Both the position numbers and the translations under genes were made by a program. From assembly GCA_958366985.1 (NCBI GenBank), contig CATXDC010000007.1:1-64000 (forward strand): DNA of 64,000 bases, given 5' to 3'. Positions 25,079-34,680 of the stretch are shown here, one piece after another (position 1 is the stretch's first letter; each line of letters opens with the position of its first letter). The notes under the pieces are model-generated. The model saw only the letters and a list, made by a program, of their open reading frames with translations. It had not been told where the DNA came from and ran no database searches. This stretch comes from an uncultured Oscillospiraceae bacterium. Lineage in GTDB: Bacteria > Bacillota > Clostridia > Oscillospirales > Acutalibacteraceae.

Positions 25079-25143
25079 CTGTCTTTACAGTATAGGATAT
25101 CTACTTCTGTCTTTATTATACGCTGCGAAATCAAATGTGTCAA
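25079..25143 (-). promoter_or_regulatory. Consensus promoter of the toxin-antitoxin pair
   Basis: Minus-strand TTGACA (25138-25143), 17-bp spacer and TATAAT (25115-25120): a full consensus promoter. Direct repeats CTGTCTTTA (25079-25087 and 25107-25115) flank the start region and may be antitoxin binding sites. An 8-bp inverted repeat (TAACGATA / TATCGTTA, 25162-25181) lies just upstream against the virD4 stop. Confidence 0.75.
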
Positions 25144-25181
25144 TGTTTATGTCTATATTTTTAACGATATTTTTATCGTTA

Positions 25182-27044
25182 TCAGAAATCGGTAGGCGGT
25201 TTAGCTGAGCTATACAGGCTTCGTCGCTTTTGGGCTGGCGGTTTTTCCTCTGGGGGCTGCACCGGTTCCGGTTGTGGTACCGGAGTGAAATCTCCCGCAG
25301 GGGTATAATCCATGATACTGGTGCGAACAATCTCTTTGGACATAGGCAGCTGCGTATAATCCAGTTTGTTGAGTTTAAGCAGGTTGTGACCGCGGATGAT
25401 GACCAGCAATTCCTCATTTGGAAGCCGGAGGACTTCATCCGGTGTCAGCAGCCGGCGCTTTCCCTGGCCCTGCGTCTGCCGGTACTGGGGAATCACCTGT
25501 GCCACGGCAATAGTTTGCCGCACCGTCATAGTTGAATTGATCTGAATGCTCATGTCGCCGCTGCGGGCAGAAAAGTATTCAGCGCTGACATCATCTGTAC
25601 AGCCCAGCATCAGCTGAATGTCTGTATTGCCGATGATCTCTGACCACAAATTGTTCGGATACCGGTTTTGCAGCTGTCCAAGGCTCTGAACCGCCAGCAT
25701 CACATAGATCCGCCGGCTGCGGATAACCGAGAGTGTGCGTGTAAAATCAGAACCGTCTGCCGCTCCACCCAGCTTACCGATATTGTTGAACTCATCCAGA
25801 ATGAGGTTTACCGGCACCGCGCACCGCATTTCCGGTGTGCTGTCCGCATAACGAACCAGTTTGATAAACAGGAACGAAAAGAACAGCGATGAGAGAAAAG
25901 CCATGGTGGTATCCTGATCGCTGAGTATCACGAAATAGGCACATTTCCGACGGCCGGGCGCAGTGAGATCAATCTCGCTGCGGCTGATGATGCGCCGGAC
26001 CGCCTCGTTTTGCAGTACTTGCAGCCGGGTTCCCAGCCCCAGTACAATACCCGCCCGAACCGTATCGCTGGCTTGGGCAAACAGGTTATAGGGAGCTCTG
26101 GCCGGATGGTCCAATGGCAGTTTTTCAAAGAGCGCCGTGAGCTGACGCTCACTGTTCTGAACCAGCATCTGGTAGACAGAAGCCAGGTTCTTGCTCTCCG
26201 GACTGCGGCTGCGGTCCAAATCCACATACAGAATCAGCGCCTTGAGCAAGTTGCCCTCGCCATTATCCCAGAAGTGGTCACCCTTACCCTCACTGGTATT
26301 GCCAATGATAACATTGGTCAGCACCTGAGCAAGGAGAGTATCCCCACCCAAGTCAGACATACAGTTCCAGGAATCACCATGCTGAGGATTGACCAGGTTG
26401 AACACCTTAACCTCATACCCGTTTTTCCGGAACAGTTCTGCTGTATCCGCGTAGAGTTCGGCTTTGCTGTCTGTAATGATTGCCGATTCCCCGCGTTTGA
26501 TGATATTGAACAATGCCGGACGGATCACGCCTCTGGATTTCATAGTGCCCGAAGCTCCAAATACGGCAATGTGCCGGTTCAGTCTGGTATCGATTGGTAA
26601 ACAGACGGCACTGCCTTTTCGTTCACCCAGAATAATGCCGTCGGCCTGAGAGAGAGATTTGACCTCCAGCACCTCTTTCATCTCTTTGTCGTCCATCCAT
26701 GAGGCGGTGCCATAGGTGCCGTCTTTGCTGAGCGTGAAACCGCGGGGATCCAAATTCTTTCCTCCAAACCGGTCGTGGAGCTTTACATAGGCTGTAACCG
26801 CTCCGCCAACTAAAAGCAGGATACCAATGCCTTTCAGTCCGGATAGGCTGAAAGCGCTACGGTAACAGGCAGCTGGATTCCAATTTATGGAGGCGATTGT
26901 GGCCTGTCCGGCCATCCCGCCTGCGCTTTGCCATGCTGCGTAATTTTCCATCAGCTGACCAAGTAGCCCGCCTAAATACAGCAGTGCAGCAAGGCCCAAT
27001 ATGGCGGCCATCACAATACCGATTTTTCTTGTTTTGTCATTCAA
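25182..27044 (-). CDS. virD4: VirD4/TraG-type conjugative coupling protein
   Basis: Membrane ATPase of about 620 residues that brings the relaxase-DNA complex to the secretion channel. Two N-terminal membrane helices (about 8-30 and 70-90), Walker A GASGTMKS (163-170) and Walker B-like VNLILDEFNNIG fit the TraG/VirD4 family of Gram-positive elements. TTG 27044 is chosen because GGAGG lies seven bases upstream; it overlaps the previous gene by 8 bases. It sits at the end of the transfer operon, before the toxin-antitoxin pair. Confidence 0.92.
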   Translation of the reverse strand: MNDKTRKIGIVMAAILGLAALLYLGGLLGQLMENYAAWQSAGGMAGQATIASINWNPAACYRSAFSLSGLKGIGILLLVGGAVTAYVKLHDRFGGKNLDPRGFTLSKDGTYGTASWMDDKEMKEVLEVKSLSQADGIILGERKGSAVCLPIDTRLNRHIAVFGASGTMKSRGVIRPALFNIIKRGESAIITDSKAELYADTAELFRKNGYEVKVFNLVNPQHGDSWNCMSDLGGDTLLAQVLTNVIIGNTSEGKGDHFWDNGEGNLLKALILYVDLDRSRSPESKNLASVYQMLVQNSERQLTALFEKLPLDHPARAPYNLFAQASDTVRAGIVLGLGTRLQVLQNEAVRRIISRSEIDLTAPGRRKCAYFVILSDQDTTMAFLSSLFFSFLFIKLVRYADSTPEMRCAVPVNLILDEFNNIGKLGGAADGSDFTRTLSVIRSRRIYVMLAVQSLGQLQNRYPNNLWSEIIGNTDIQLMLGCTDDVSAEYFSARSGDMSIQINSTMTVRQTIAVAQVIPQYRQTQGQGKRRLLTPDEVLRLPNEELLVIIRGHNLLKLNKLDYTQLPMSKEIVRTSIMDYTPAGDFTPVPQPEPVQPPEEKPPAQKRRSLYSSAKPPTDF

Positions 27045-28188
27045 AGACACTCCTCCCACTCAGACCCAACGCTTCCTCCACCGAGTTCATGTCGATGGTC
27101 TTTAATTTGATAGGTGGGTCCAGATATTCCCGGAGGAGGGGCACCTGGTCCGGGAAGCACAGCACCTCAAGCCTGTCGGCCTGAGCATATGCGGCTTCGC
27201 GGAAACGAAGCAGTCTGGCAAGATCGCCATCCAGATGCGAGAAAACCATAACGCCATCCACAAGGGCGTCGTATTCTATGATCCCTTTACCATAAGATCT
27301 GCTGTCAGGATCAAACAGCAGATCCAGCAGTTTTTCATTCCAGTCTGGCAGTGTCAGAAGCCGCAAACGTCGGCTCCCAATTTCATCCATCGGGATAAAA
27401 TATACATGCCGGTAAATCCCATCGAAACGAAATTCCGGACGACGGCTTCGCTCAGACTCCATCAGGGTAGAAATCGCTGTTTCAGCAGACGCACCCAGTA
27501 AAATGGCTGTATCTACCCGTTGAAGATTGGCATTCATGCGGGCAACCTCAATCAGGCTGTGAAGAGCTTTAAACTCACCCATACCGCTCCATCGCATGGC
27601 CACGCTGCGCGTATTGTAAACCGCATGGCAGCCGCCTGGGTAGAATAATGTTCCAACCATACGGGTGAACATCGTCTTATTCTGTTCCGCCGGGTTGATT
27701 TTCTTGAGGTCCCTGGCCAAATACAGCGAGGGAGTAGGGGGAACAGTCAGTCGTATCTCCCGCATCTGCAGTTTAGGCAAACGATATGGAAATATCTCCA
27801 CACCGGCCCCCGCGCAAAGTGCCAGGGCTTCCGCCACCCGATGGTTCCGATCCCGATGAGCCTGGTCGCCTGGAAAACGATGTTCCCAGAAAGATTCCAT
27901 GTAGTACCGGTATGCGTCTGGATGAAGCCATTCCAGTATGGGAAGAGCGCCTTTATAAAATCGAATGGATTTCGAGGCCCCCTTCCCAGTCAACTGTAAG
28001 AGCTTTGATTCCAGATACTCGCCAGTACTGGGATTTCGTATTCGCTGAGATACCGTCAACCGCCGGACGAGGTCACGCAGTACCCGTTCTTTCCCCAGAA
28101 GGTGAAGGGCCCGAATGGGAAATTCACCTGCCACCGAAAGAATCGAAACAAGCCGATGCGCCTGACTGCCGGGCCGCAGCGTCAGCAT
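27037..28188 (-). CDS. Conserved conjugative-element protein with winged-helix-like N-terminus
   Basis: 383 residues starting MLTLRPGSQAHRLV. The first 90 residues look like a winged helix (RLVSILSVAGEFPIRAL, VLRDLVRRLTVSQRIRN), recalling replication-relaxation/MobC-type proteins. The rest is a mixed alpha/beta domain with no assigned motif. ATG 28188 is taken as start because it follows the small upstream frame by 4 bases; a TTG at 28224 is possible. Coupled to virD4 by an 8-base overlap, so a role in DNA processing or coupling is plausible. Confidence 0.7.
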   Translation of the reverse strand: MLTLRPGSQAHRLVSILSVAGEFPIRALHLLGKERVLRDLVRRLTVSQRIRNPSTGEYLESKLLQLTGKGASKSIRFYKGALPILEWLHPDAYRYYMESFWEHRFPGDQAHRDRNHRVAEALALCAGAGVEIFPYRLPKLQMREIRLTVPPTPSLYLARDLKKINPAEQNKTMFTRMVGTLFYPGGCHAVYNTRSVAMRWSGMGEFKALHSLIEVARMNANLQRVDTAILLGASAETAISTLMESERSRRPEFRFDGIYRHVYFIPMDEIGSRRLRLLTLPDWNEKLLDLLFDPDSRSYGKGIIEYDALVDGVMVFSHLDGDLARLLRFREAAYAQADRLEVLCFPDQVPLLREYLDPPIKLKTIDMNSVEEALGLSGRSVFE

Positions 28189-28192
28189 TGCT

Positions 28193-28381
28193 TCACACCC
28201 TTGAACGAAGGAACTTTCCGACAACAGGACTGCTCTCTTTGTCGGATTTTACCCAAGTAAAATAACCAGGAACCCCTGGTGTTACCGGCTTTTTCTCCCA
28301 TCGGAAACCTGTGACGTTTTCCGATGGGAAAACTATGGCATTTTGACATACCTTTTGTACAGGCTCATGGGCGGTCATCAT
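28193..28381 (-). CDS. Short ORF with embedded hairpins, uncertain
   Basis: 62 codons with AAAGGAG about nine bases before ATG 28381; it overlaps the previous gene's end and stops 4 bases before the next start, as in a tightly packed operon. However, it contains a perfect 11-bp stem (28297-28328, CCCATCGGAAA arms) and a second 6-bp hairpin (28265-28280). It may therefore be a regulatory RNA spacer rather than, or as well as, a gene. No family recognised. Confidence 0.4.
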   Translation of the reverse strand: MMTAHEPVQKVCQNAIVFPSENVTGFRWEKKPVTPGVPGYFTWVKSDKESSPVVGKFLRSRV

Positions 28382-29048
28382 AAAGCATCACTCCTTTCTC
28401 CGGCATCTCGTTTTCTGCTTTCAGCCACTGGATGAATGCTTCCTCCGGCACCACATAAACCTCTGTCCGTTCTGTCTCTCCGGCTGCACTGCAGTAGTAA
28501 TGACAACAAAGAGAGGCTCCGTCGTCTTCCATGGTATAAAGTGCAATAATATCGGAAACCATATTGATTTCGATATTATCATGGTCACGTTGCTGTCGTT
28601 CCGGCCTCTGTCTGGAGTAAACATGCCGGTAAACCAGTACGCAGTCATGATACCGTACCGGCGTCTTCCCCCGGAAGAAGTTTCTCATGGCAGCATAGAG
28701 GAAGGAACGGATATAATCCGCCGATCCATCTTCCTTTTTGGGAAGAAGCAGAGGCAACCGCACAGAAAACCAGCCTTCAGCCGTAAACCCGATTTCTACA
28801 GGTATATTGATCTGTATAAGATTTTCTACTTCATGGGCTGCCAAAGGATGTCCGGTGTAGGCTGGCAGTGCCCGGGCCAGTAGTACTGTGCGCTCTGCAA
28901 TGTCTGCTACACGCAGTGCCACTTCATAGGTTAATTCCATGTTACCGTATTCGAAAAGTTGTCTCGTATTCGAAAGTGACATATTCATTTTCTTTACCTG
29001 GCTCTCCAGCTTAGCCAGCGTCTGGGCAAAAGATTGGGGAATTTCCAC
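28365..29048 (-). CDS. Conserved protein of the transfer operon, unknown function
   Basis: 227 residues from GTG 29048 (VEIPQSFAQTL), chosen because GGAGG lies nine bases upstream. The N-terminal 60 residues are helical, possibly a coiled coil (TLAKLESQVKKMNM). The remainder is mixed alpha/beta (GFTAEGWFSVRLPLLLPKKE, FLYAAMRNFFRG, VLVYRHVYSR), without membrane segments. It overlaps the 3' end of the preceding gene by 38 bases and belongs to the block between VirB4 and VirD4. I cannot assign a function. Confidence 0.65.
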   Translation of the reverse strand: MEIPQSFAQTLAKLESQVKKMNMSLSNTRQLFEYGNMELTYEVALRVADIAERTVLLARALPAYTGHPLAAHEVENLIQINIPVEIGFTAEGWFSVRLPLLLPKKEDGSADYIRSFLYAAMRNFFRGKTPVRYHDCVLVYRHVYSRQRPERQQRDHDNIEINMVSDIIALYTMEDDGASLCCHYYCSAAGETERTEVYVVPEEAFIQWLKAENEMPEKGVMLYDDRP

Positions 29049-29577
29049 GCTGTGACACCTCCTCAGAATAAAACAAGACCTCTGGTTCCTCTTCGCCATG
29101 AAATTCTACCGTTGAAAACAGGCAGGGGGCATTTGGCAGTATCAGCTGGGAAGCCATCCGAATATGGGGGAGTACCAAAATATATTTTGTTTCCTCATCC
29201 TGCGGCTGCAGTAGTTTGGTTAAATGCTGCTCCCCATCGTACAGTACAACAACTTCGTATCCCACATTTTCCTTCAAAAAGAAAATCTGCGCGGGATAGG
29301 TGGCCGGGTAATGCGCCATAGGGTCCACATAGTCGATAAATTTCAGCAACACCCAGACCGCAAGGATAACACGCTGGTCTGGCTTGCACAGATGGTCCAG
29401 CCCCAGATAATACCCATCACCTACATCGGCGATCCGCTGTTCCCGTTTGAGGTTACGGATAATTTTTTCCGCTGTATCCGGCGACTTATCCCGCAGCAAC
29501 CGCAGCACCTGTGTTTTAGGCAGTGCTCCATACTGGGACAGCCATTTGATTACATATTGCTCATCGTTCAACAGCAT
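29011..29577 (-). CDS. Winged-helix protein of the transfer operon (DUF5697-like)
   Basis: 188 residues starting MLLNDEQYVIKWLSQYG. The N-terminus reads as a winged helix (LPKTQVLRLLRDKSPDTAEK, IIRNLKREQRIADVG, wing GYYLGLD); it recalls the DUF5697 family of Firmicute elements, from memory only. A C-terminal alpha/beta domain follows. AGGAGG lies eight bases before the ATG. First of three accessory genes after virB4; perhaps a regulator or a DNA-binding partner of the coupling protein. Confidence 0.65.
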   Translation of the reverse strand: MLLNDEQYVIKWLSQYGALPKTQVLRLLRDKSPDTAEKIIRNLKREQRIADVGDGYYLGLDHLCKPDQRVILAVWVLLKFIDYVDPMAHYPATYPAQIFFLKENVGYEVVVLYDGEQHLTKLLQPQDEETKYILVLPHIRMASQLILPNAPCLFSTVEFHGEEEPEVLFYSEEVSQRGNSPIFCPDAG

Positions 29578-29612
29578 TCTATTCACCTCCTGATTATGCG
29601 CATTTTGTTTGG

Positions 29613-29640
29613 AAAACGCATTTTAAGTAGAATGCGTTTT
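29613..29640 (-). terminator. Hairpin at the end of virB4
   Basis: Stem AAAACGCATT / AATGCGTTTT with an 8-base loop overlapping the virB4 stop (29623). The T-run is short, so it is probably a partial terminator or mRNA-processing site that lowers expression of downstream genes. Confidence 0.5.
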
Positions 29641-32142
29641 CTCTTTTTGCCGTTCCCGAAGGATAGCCTCCAGTTCGGCCCTGTCCGTGGTAATCATTTC
29701 TTTCTCAATTTGAGAAGCCTTAATGACTACCGGAACCTTATTGTTGTTGGAGCTGATGAGAGCCTCCCCGCGCTCAAACTGGGTAATGGCCCTTACTTCT
29801 GTTCTGGTAAGCTTGAGGGTTTCCCGCACATGCTCCGCCTCATCCGGCTCCAGATTCAGAATAATCTTATTCTTCGAGTTGTTGATGATGGCCCTGCCAT
29901 ACCGTCCGTCCTCCAGACTAAAGAAATCTGAAAGGTCCTGTGTAGCAGAAACAGCCGCGCCGCCAAAACCTCGTATGACTTTGAAAATCTCCAAACAGAA
30001 CTCTGCTGCCATCCGATTGGAATTGGCGCCGATGAGCTGCCAGATTTCATCAATGAAAATGGCCTTGCGCTTGGTACGGTCCGATTTGATCCTGTCCCAT
30101 ACATAATCCAGCGCGATAAACATCCCCACTGGCAGGAGCTTTCCCTTCAGTTCTGACAGATCCAGAACAATGTATTTATTATCCAGATTTACATTTGTTT
30201 CTTGATTAAAACTCTGAGCAGAACCCGTCACAAACCGGCTGACAATGGCTGCCAGCCTTGCCGTCATTGGGTTTTCCTGCAGGTGTTTATGCAGATCACC
30301 AAGTATCGGCATCTTTTTCATTTTCGGCGGGGACGCCTCCATATCCTCATAGACAGAGGCATTGTCATGGGTAATCCCGAAATCCGCGTAGGTCTTGATA
30401 AGTGCTTCATCCAACATTTGTTCTTCCTCATTGGACATATCCGGCACCAATAGACCGAAAAAGGTCATCAGCTGCTGAATTTTCCTTGCCAGCATGGAAT
30501 CCATCTCAGCATAGTCCACCTCATCAATGAGTTCCATCTCCGGGGAAATGGTGTGCCGGATTTCCATTACATTGATGCAGTGAGGGGAGCCGGCGGCAAT
30601 TTTAATGAACTCTCCACCAATTTTGTTGCAGGCCCGACGAAACTCATGTCCTTTGATAGGAGCTAAAATAAAGCACTGAATCCCGCGCATCCGCATTCGA
30701 AGCGCCAACAATTGCATGGTGAAGGTTTTTCCGGCACCGGAGGTTCCAAGCAGATTCAGGTTGGCGTTTTTGTGCATCTTAGTATTGAACAGATCCACCA
30801 CGCACAGGGAATTATTGTGCCGGTTTACCCCCAGCAGGACGCCTGTATCATCCGACATCTCAAAGCTGGTGAACATATAAGTAGAGGCCGCCCCACTGGT
30901 AAGCACATTGCGCTGTGCCTTTTTCTCCAGCTGCGGATGAATTTTCAGAAATGGCATCACCGACTGAAGCGCCGCCTCCTGTTGGAAACTGCAGTCGCTC
31001 ACATACATATCCATGGATTTGAGCAAATCGGTCATCTGCTGCTTACGCCACATCAGTTCCTCGTAACTTTTGGCCGATACCGTCACAAAGACGCTCATGT
31101 AAAACAAATCCTCATTGTAGTTGGCAATACCGGATTTGATAAAATAGCCTGCCTGAATGGAGTTGGCCAGTTCCTCATAGTCAGTACTGGTATCCTGCAT
31201 CCCTTTGAGTTTGGTCCTGTTGAGCCGGATCCGCTGTGCCACCTTGTCGATGGTTTTGCTGCGGTTTTCCCTGCGTAGATGGACATCCACATCGATTCCT
31301 TCACCAGCATTGATAAGGGAAGACATCCAACCGGCCCGCACCCTATTTGGGAATCCGTTGGCGCGGATATATAAAAAGGAGTAGTAAAGCCCATCCATGA
31401 TGATGTAATTACGGTGTGTGAGGTCAATCCCTCTGGGTGCCAGAAAATGGGCCATTCGGATATGTGGAACCGGATCCACGCCAATTACCTTTTTCCTGGC
31501 TGCCATGGTATCTATCACAACCCGGTCTACACGGGAGGCAAAAGGCTCGTCCACACAGGAACGGCGGTTGAAGAACATATATAGAATTTCTGCTGTTGCT
31601 TCGTCCGGGTCTTTGGGCTGCACAATACTGTTGCCACACTGGGAAAAATATGCCCTGGCGTTCTGTTCCGCTGTCTGAAGCATCCCATAAATTTTGGCGT
31701 AGTCTCCATTTTCGTTCCGGCCCACCGCCTCATATTGGAAAATTAAAAAGAAGCGCCTTGTGAGCGCTTCCCGACTGCCGACATCCTTAATCAACTTGAT
31801 ATAATCCTCACCCATTTCACGGCACTGAGGATTCCCTTCCTGTTCCAGTTCTTTCCGAACCATAGCAATGTGCCTATCTGAATCCGCTTTACGGGTTATG
31901 GATTTGAACTGGAGCCGCATGGGCGATATTTTCAACCAGCTTGCAAAGCTGGAAATAATATTAAACTGCTCCTCATCGGAGCGAAGTGTAAAATTGATAG
32001 GGTCTACCTCCAGAATTTTGATGTACCGGCCGTCCGCTGTTTCAATGATGCCGTTTTTCAAATCCTTGATAGGGAGATAGTCCTGCACAAATTCAAGCTT
32101 TTCGCTTTTTCTTCCTTGTCTTTTTAATTTGCGCCTGGTCAT
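29623..32142 (-). CDS. virB4: VirB4-type conjugation ATPase
   Basis: Central ATPase of the type IV secretion channel, 839 residues. Walker A GTSGAGKT with Lys472, Walker B KAIFIDEIWQLIG, and the C-terminal SATQDLSDFF motif mark the VirB4/TraE family. The N-terminal half (about 1-440) is the usual membrane-associating domain (YLPIKDLKNGIIET). GGAGG lies nine bases before the ATG. It overlaps the PrgI-like gene by 50 bases, as is common for virB3-virB4 pairs. Confidence 0.95.
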   Translation of the reverse strand: MTRRKLKRQGRKSEKLEFVQDYLPIKDLKNGIIETADGRYIKILEVDPINFTLRSDEEQFNIISSFASWLKISPMRLQFKSITRKADSDRHIAMVRKELEQEGNPQCREMGEDYIKLIKDVGSREALTRRFFLIFQYEAVGRNENGDYAKIYGMLQTAEQNARAYFSQCGNSIVQPKDPDEATAEILYMFFNRRSCVDEPFASRVDRVVIDTMAARKKVIGVDPVPHIRMAHFLAPRGIDLTHRNYIIMDGLYYSFLYIRANGFPNRVRAGWMSSLINAGEGIDVDVHLRRENRSKTIDKVAQRIRLNRTKLKGMQDTSTDYEELANSIQAGYFIKSGIANYNEDLFYMSVFVTVSAKSYEELMWRKQQMTDLLKSMDMYVSDCSFQQEAALQSVMPFLKIHPQLEKKAQRNVLTSGAASTYMFTSFEMSDDTGVLLGVNRHNNSLCVVDLFNTKMHKNANLNLLGTSGAGKTFTMQLLALRMRMRGIQCFILAPIKGHEFRRACNKIGGEFIKIAAGSPHCINVMEIRHTISPEMELIDEVDYAEMDSMLARKIQQLMTFFGLLVPDMSNEEEQMLDEALIKTYADFGITHDNASVYEDMEASPPKMKKMPILGDLHKHLQENPMTARLAAIVSRFVTGSAQSFNQETNVNLDNKYIVLDLSELKGKLLPVGMFIALDYVWDRIKSDRTKRKAIFIDEIWQLIGANSNRMAAEFCLEIFKVIRGFGGAAVSATQDLSDFFSLEDGRYGRAIINNSKNKIILNLEPDEAEHVRETLKLTRTEVRAITQFERGEALISSNNNKVPVVIKASQIEKEMITTDRAELEAILRERQKEKTHST

Positions 32143-32461
32143 AGTGATATCCTATCCTCCTGAAATGCAGTTTTCGCCGATGAATCCAGAAACGAACAAT
32201 GTGTCCGAGATACTGGAACAACGAACCGCCATCCACACCCATCACCGAAATCACTGCCAAAGGCAGCAATGTCACTGTCATGACCACAATTCGTATGGTT
32301 CCGGGCATGGGAATCAGGAAAAGTTCCGGGTACCCCAACAGTACCAGAAGTAAGACTGTTTCTATCGCGTTTCTGGTATCTATCATACCGCCCAATAGTT
32401 TTCCTGAATCCGTATAGTTTGCTGGTATGGCGTAAACATTGCTGTATTCTTTTTCTTCCAT
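32093..32461 (-). CDS. PrgI family (VirB3-like) membrane protein
   Basis: 122 residues: N-terminal VYAIPANYTDSGKLLGGM, two adjacent membrane helices (about 35-75), then a basic tail ending KKTRKKKRKA. This is the PrgI/TcpE-like layout of the VirB3 position in Gram-positive conjugation systems, where the protein docks VirB4 to the membrane channel. ATG 32461 has AAGGAAGG seven bases upstream. Lies immediately before and overlaps virB4. Confidence 0.85.
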   Translation of the reverse strand: MEEKEYSNVYAIPANYTDSGKLLGGMIDTRNAIETVLLLVLLGYPELFLIPMPGTIRIVVMTVTLLPLAVISVMGVDGGSLFQYLGHIVRFWIHRRKLHFRRIGYHYDQAQIKKTRKKKRKA

Positions 32462-32477
32462 TTTCACACCTTCCTTG

Positions 32478-34634
32478 TTAATTCCAGAGCATCAGCCCAT
32501 AACCACGGATAACCGAACTGCCAAGTGGATAGCTGTTATAACGGCACATGTCGCCCGAACTATTTCCTTCAACTGTATATACGGTTCCATTTTCCACGCC
32601 CACAACAATGCCTACATGGTCCGCATCGCCGGAGCCATCCCAATCAAAGAAAATAGCGTCACCAGGCGCAATATCCGTGTAATTCCGATCTGCCCACTGT
32701 CCATGAGACTGAAACCAGCCCATACCGCCGGATGTACATCCAGAAAATTTGGGCTCAGTGGCGCCTGCCTGGGCATAACACCAGGAAACAAAGCATGCGC
32801 ACCATTCGACCCTGCTATTGAATCCATACCAACGCCAGTAGATTTCACCACCAACATTACCCACCTGTGATAGAGCAATTTCTGCAACAGCCGGATTTCC
32901 CCGGCGAGTGCCAGTTCCCGTTGATATTGAAGGAACTGAAGCCTCAAAGTCCACATTAGAGGGGCGTCGGTACTGGGTTACATAGTCCGGTGAGTTGAGT
33001 ACCACACCAGTGCCACTGGCGCAGTGAACCCACATCTGTTCTCCGTTTTCTCCTTTACCAGCATAAATCAACACATGGTTGACCGGAACCGTGCCGGGTT
33101 CTGCCATAAAACCTAAATCACCGGGGAGTAATTCCGACTCAGTGATGGCGTAGGTGTTATCCCATTGGTTCCAAGTGCCTTCGTAAAGAGACACTCCCAA
33201 CGCGGTTTTATATACCCAATCTGTGAAACCGGAACAGTCCAGACCATAAGGCCGTATTGTTCCAGAGGTACTAGACCCTGATGCAGTAACCAGCTTTGGT
33301 GTGTTCCACTCATCATTCCATCCGGCGGCGGATTTGCCACCCCAGAAATAAGGAACTTTTCCCACCAGCGACAAGGCAGTGGTTAAAATATGCTTTCGCG
33401 TAGCATTACAATTTTGCTGGTTGACAAAGGCAATCAGCTCCGCATCCGTCAGCGCCACTGTATCTCCACTGCCAAGCGTTCCATACAGCGTCATTTTCAG
33501 TGCATTAGCCATATTCTGAATGGCCTCACGGTAGGTAATTTGAAACTGATCGTAAATAGCACTTGGATCTATGGAAAAGGCATCCAGAATGACGCTTTGA
33601 TCAAAGGGATGGATCGTGCACTCCACATATTTGATGATCTCTGTATCCGGCGTCAGCGTTTCTTCTCCGGCTGCCGTATAGTACGTGGCGTCCTTCATCC
33701 CAGAAATGCTTCCCTCGCTGTAAACCGGCACGGAAACAGTTACCTCATTGAAAGCAGGTACCGTTACCGGTTCTGTAGTCGTCACTGTGCCATCCGGTTC
33801 ATAATACGTCCTGGACTCCGTGGTATAACGGTATTGAGGCACTCCATTGATGGTTCCCGTTTGACTTCTGGATGTTACAACCGTTACCGTGACCTCCCGA
33901 TAGGTACTGTAAGTCAACGGCACCGTAAGCTCCACTTCTTTTTCTGCAGAAGTGACAGGAAACATGTCATCGGCTACAGCATCCAGCTTCGATAGCATAT
34001 CCGCCTCGCTGGTACTTTTTTGCCCTAGTGAAGCAGAGTAAGCAGCCAATATGTAGCTGACATCATAGCCTGAAGAACTCTGGGCATAGTTGATGAGTGA
34101 TTCCATTGAAAGATCATAGTCATAGCCGCCATCCGCAATAATTTGTTCGACTTTTTCCAGTGAGAGTGTGTAACCATCCTGTACGACAGTAGAAATAGAC
34201 GCTGCCATATCATCGTAAGATTGCTGTATAGTAACAGGATTTTCCATGTCCACCGGTGTACCGTCCAGACCAAACACACTGTTGAGGATGATGGAGGGTA
34301 AAGATACAATCATAACAATAATAAGTAGAAAGAACAGGCAAATGCAGACTAAAACTTTAAATAGTGTGTGGCGAAGCGCCCATGCTGCCGACAAAATGGC
34401 TCCCCAGGGGCCGCCTGCCGCTGTACCGGCAGCAATCTGCGCTGCTGCTTTCCCACCTTCTACACTTGCCTGGACAACTGCGGCAGAGGCATTGGCAACT
34501 GCTTTGGTTCCCGCCGCAGCTGCCTGTTTTGCGCTTTCTTTTCCAACCTGCTTGGCGGCATTCGCCATTTGTTTTGCGGCCTCACCGTAATTGTCAGAAC
34601 CTTCACCAACCTGCCGCTTATCTGGCTCCGCCAT
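32478..34634 (-). CDS. Conjugative cell-wall hydrolase with NlpC/P60 and CHAP domains (VirB1-like)
   Basis: 718 residues. An Ala-rich cytoplasmic N-terminus (KQMANAAKQVGKESAKQAA) precedes a membrane helix (about 92-118), then a long extracellular stalk region. Next comes an NlpC/P60 domain (SLVGKVPYFWGG, catalytic Cys in YGLDCSGFTDW, His in VNHVLIYAG) and finally a CHAP domain (Cys in RVEWCACFVSWCY, His in DADHVGIVVG). Both are peptidoglycan peptidase folds. It opens the wall for the conjugation channel. Two catalytic units of different classes in one protein are notable. Confidence 0.9.
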   Translation of the reverse strand: MAEPDKRQVGEGSDNYGEAAKQMANAAKQVGKESAKQAAAAGTKAVANASAAVVQASVEGGKAAAQIAAGTAAGGPWGAILSAAWALRHTLFKVLVCICLFFLLIIVMIVSLPSIILNSVFGLDGTPVDMENPVTIQQSYDDMAASISTVVQDGYTLSLEKVEQIIADGGYDYDLSMESLINYAQSSSGYDVSYILAAYSASLGQKSTSEADMLSKLDAVADDMFPVTSAEKEVELTVPLTYSTYREVTVTVVTSRSQTGTINGVPQYRYTTESRTYYEPDGTVTTTEPVTVPAFNEVTVSVPVYSEGSISGMKDATYYTAAGEETLTPDTEIIKYVECTIHPFDQSVILDAFSIDPSAIYDQFQITYREAIQNMANALKMTLYGTLGSGDTVALTDAELIAFVNQQNCNATRKHILTTALSLVGKVPYFWGGKSAAGWNDEWNTPKLVTASGSSTSGTIRPYGLDCSGFTDWVYKTALGVSLYEGTWNQWDNTYAITESELLPGDLGFMAEPGTVPVNHVLIYAGKGENGEQMWVHCASGTGVVLNSPDYVTQYRRPSNVDFEASVPSISTGTGTRRGNPAVAEIALSQVGNVGGEIYWRWYGFNSRVEWCACFVSWCYAQAGATEPKFSGCTSGGMGWFQSHGQWADRNYTDIAPGDAIFFDWDGSGDADHVGIVVGVENGTVYTVEGNSSGDMCRYNSYPLGSSVIRGYGLMLWN

Positions 34635-34680
34635 GTATTCACCTCCTCGAAAAAACCCATTTATAAGCAGAAAAAGTAAA

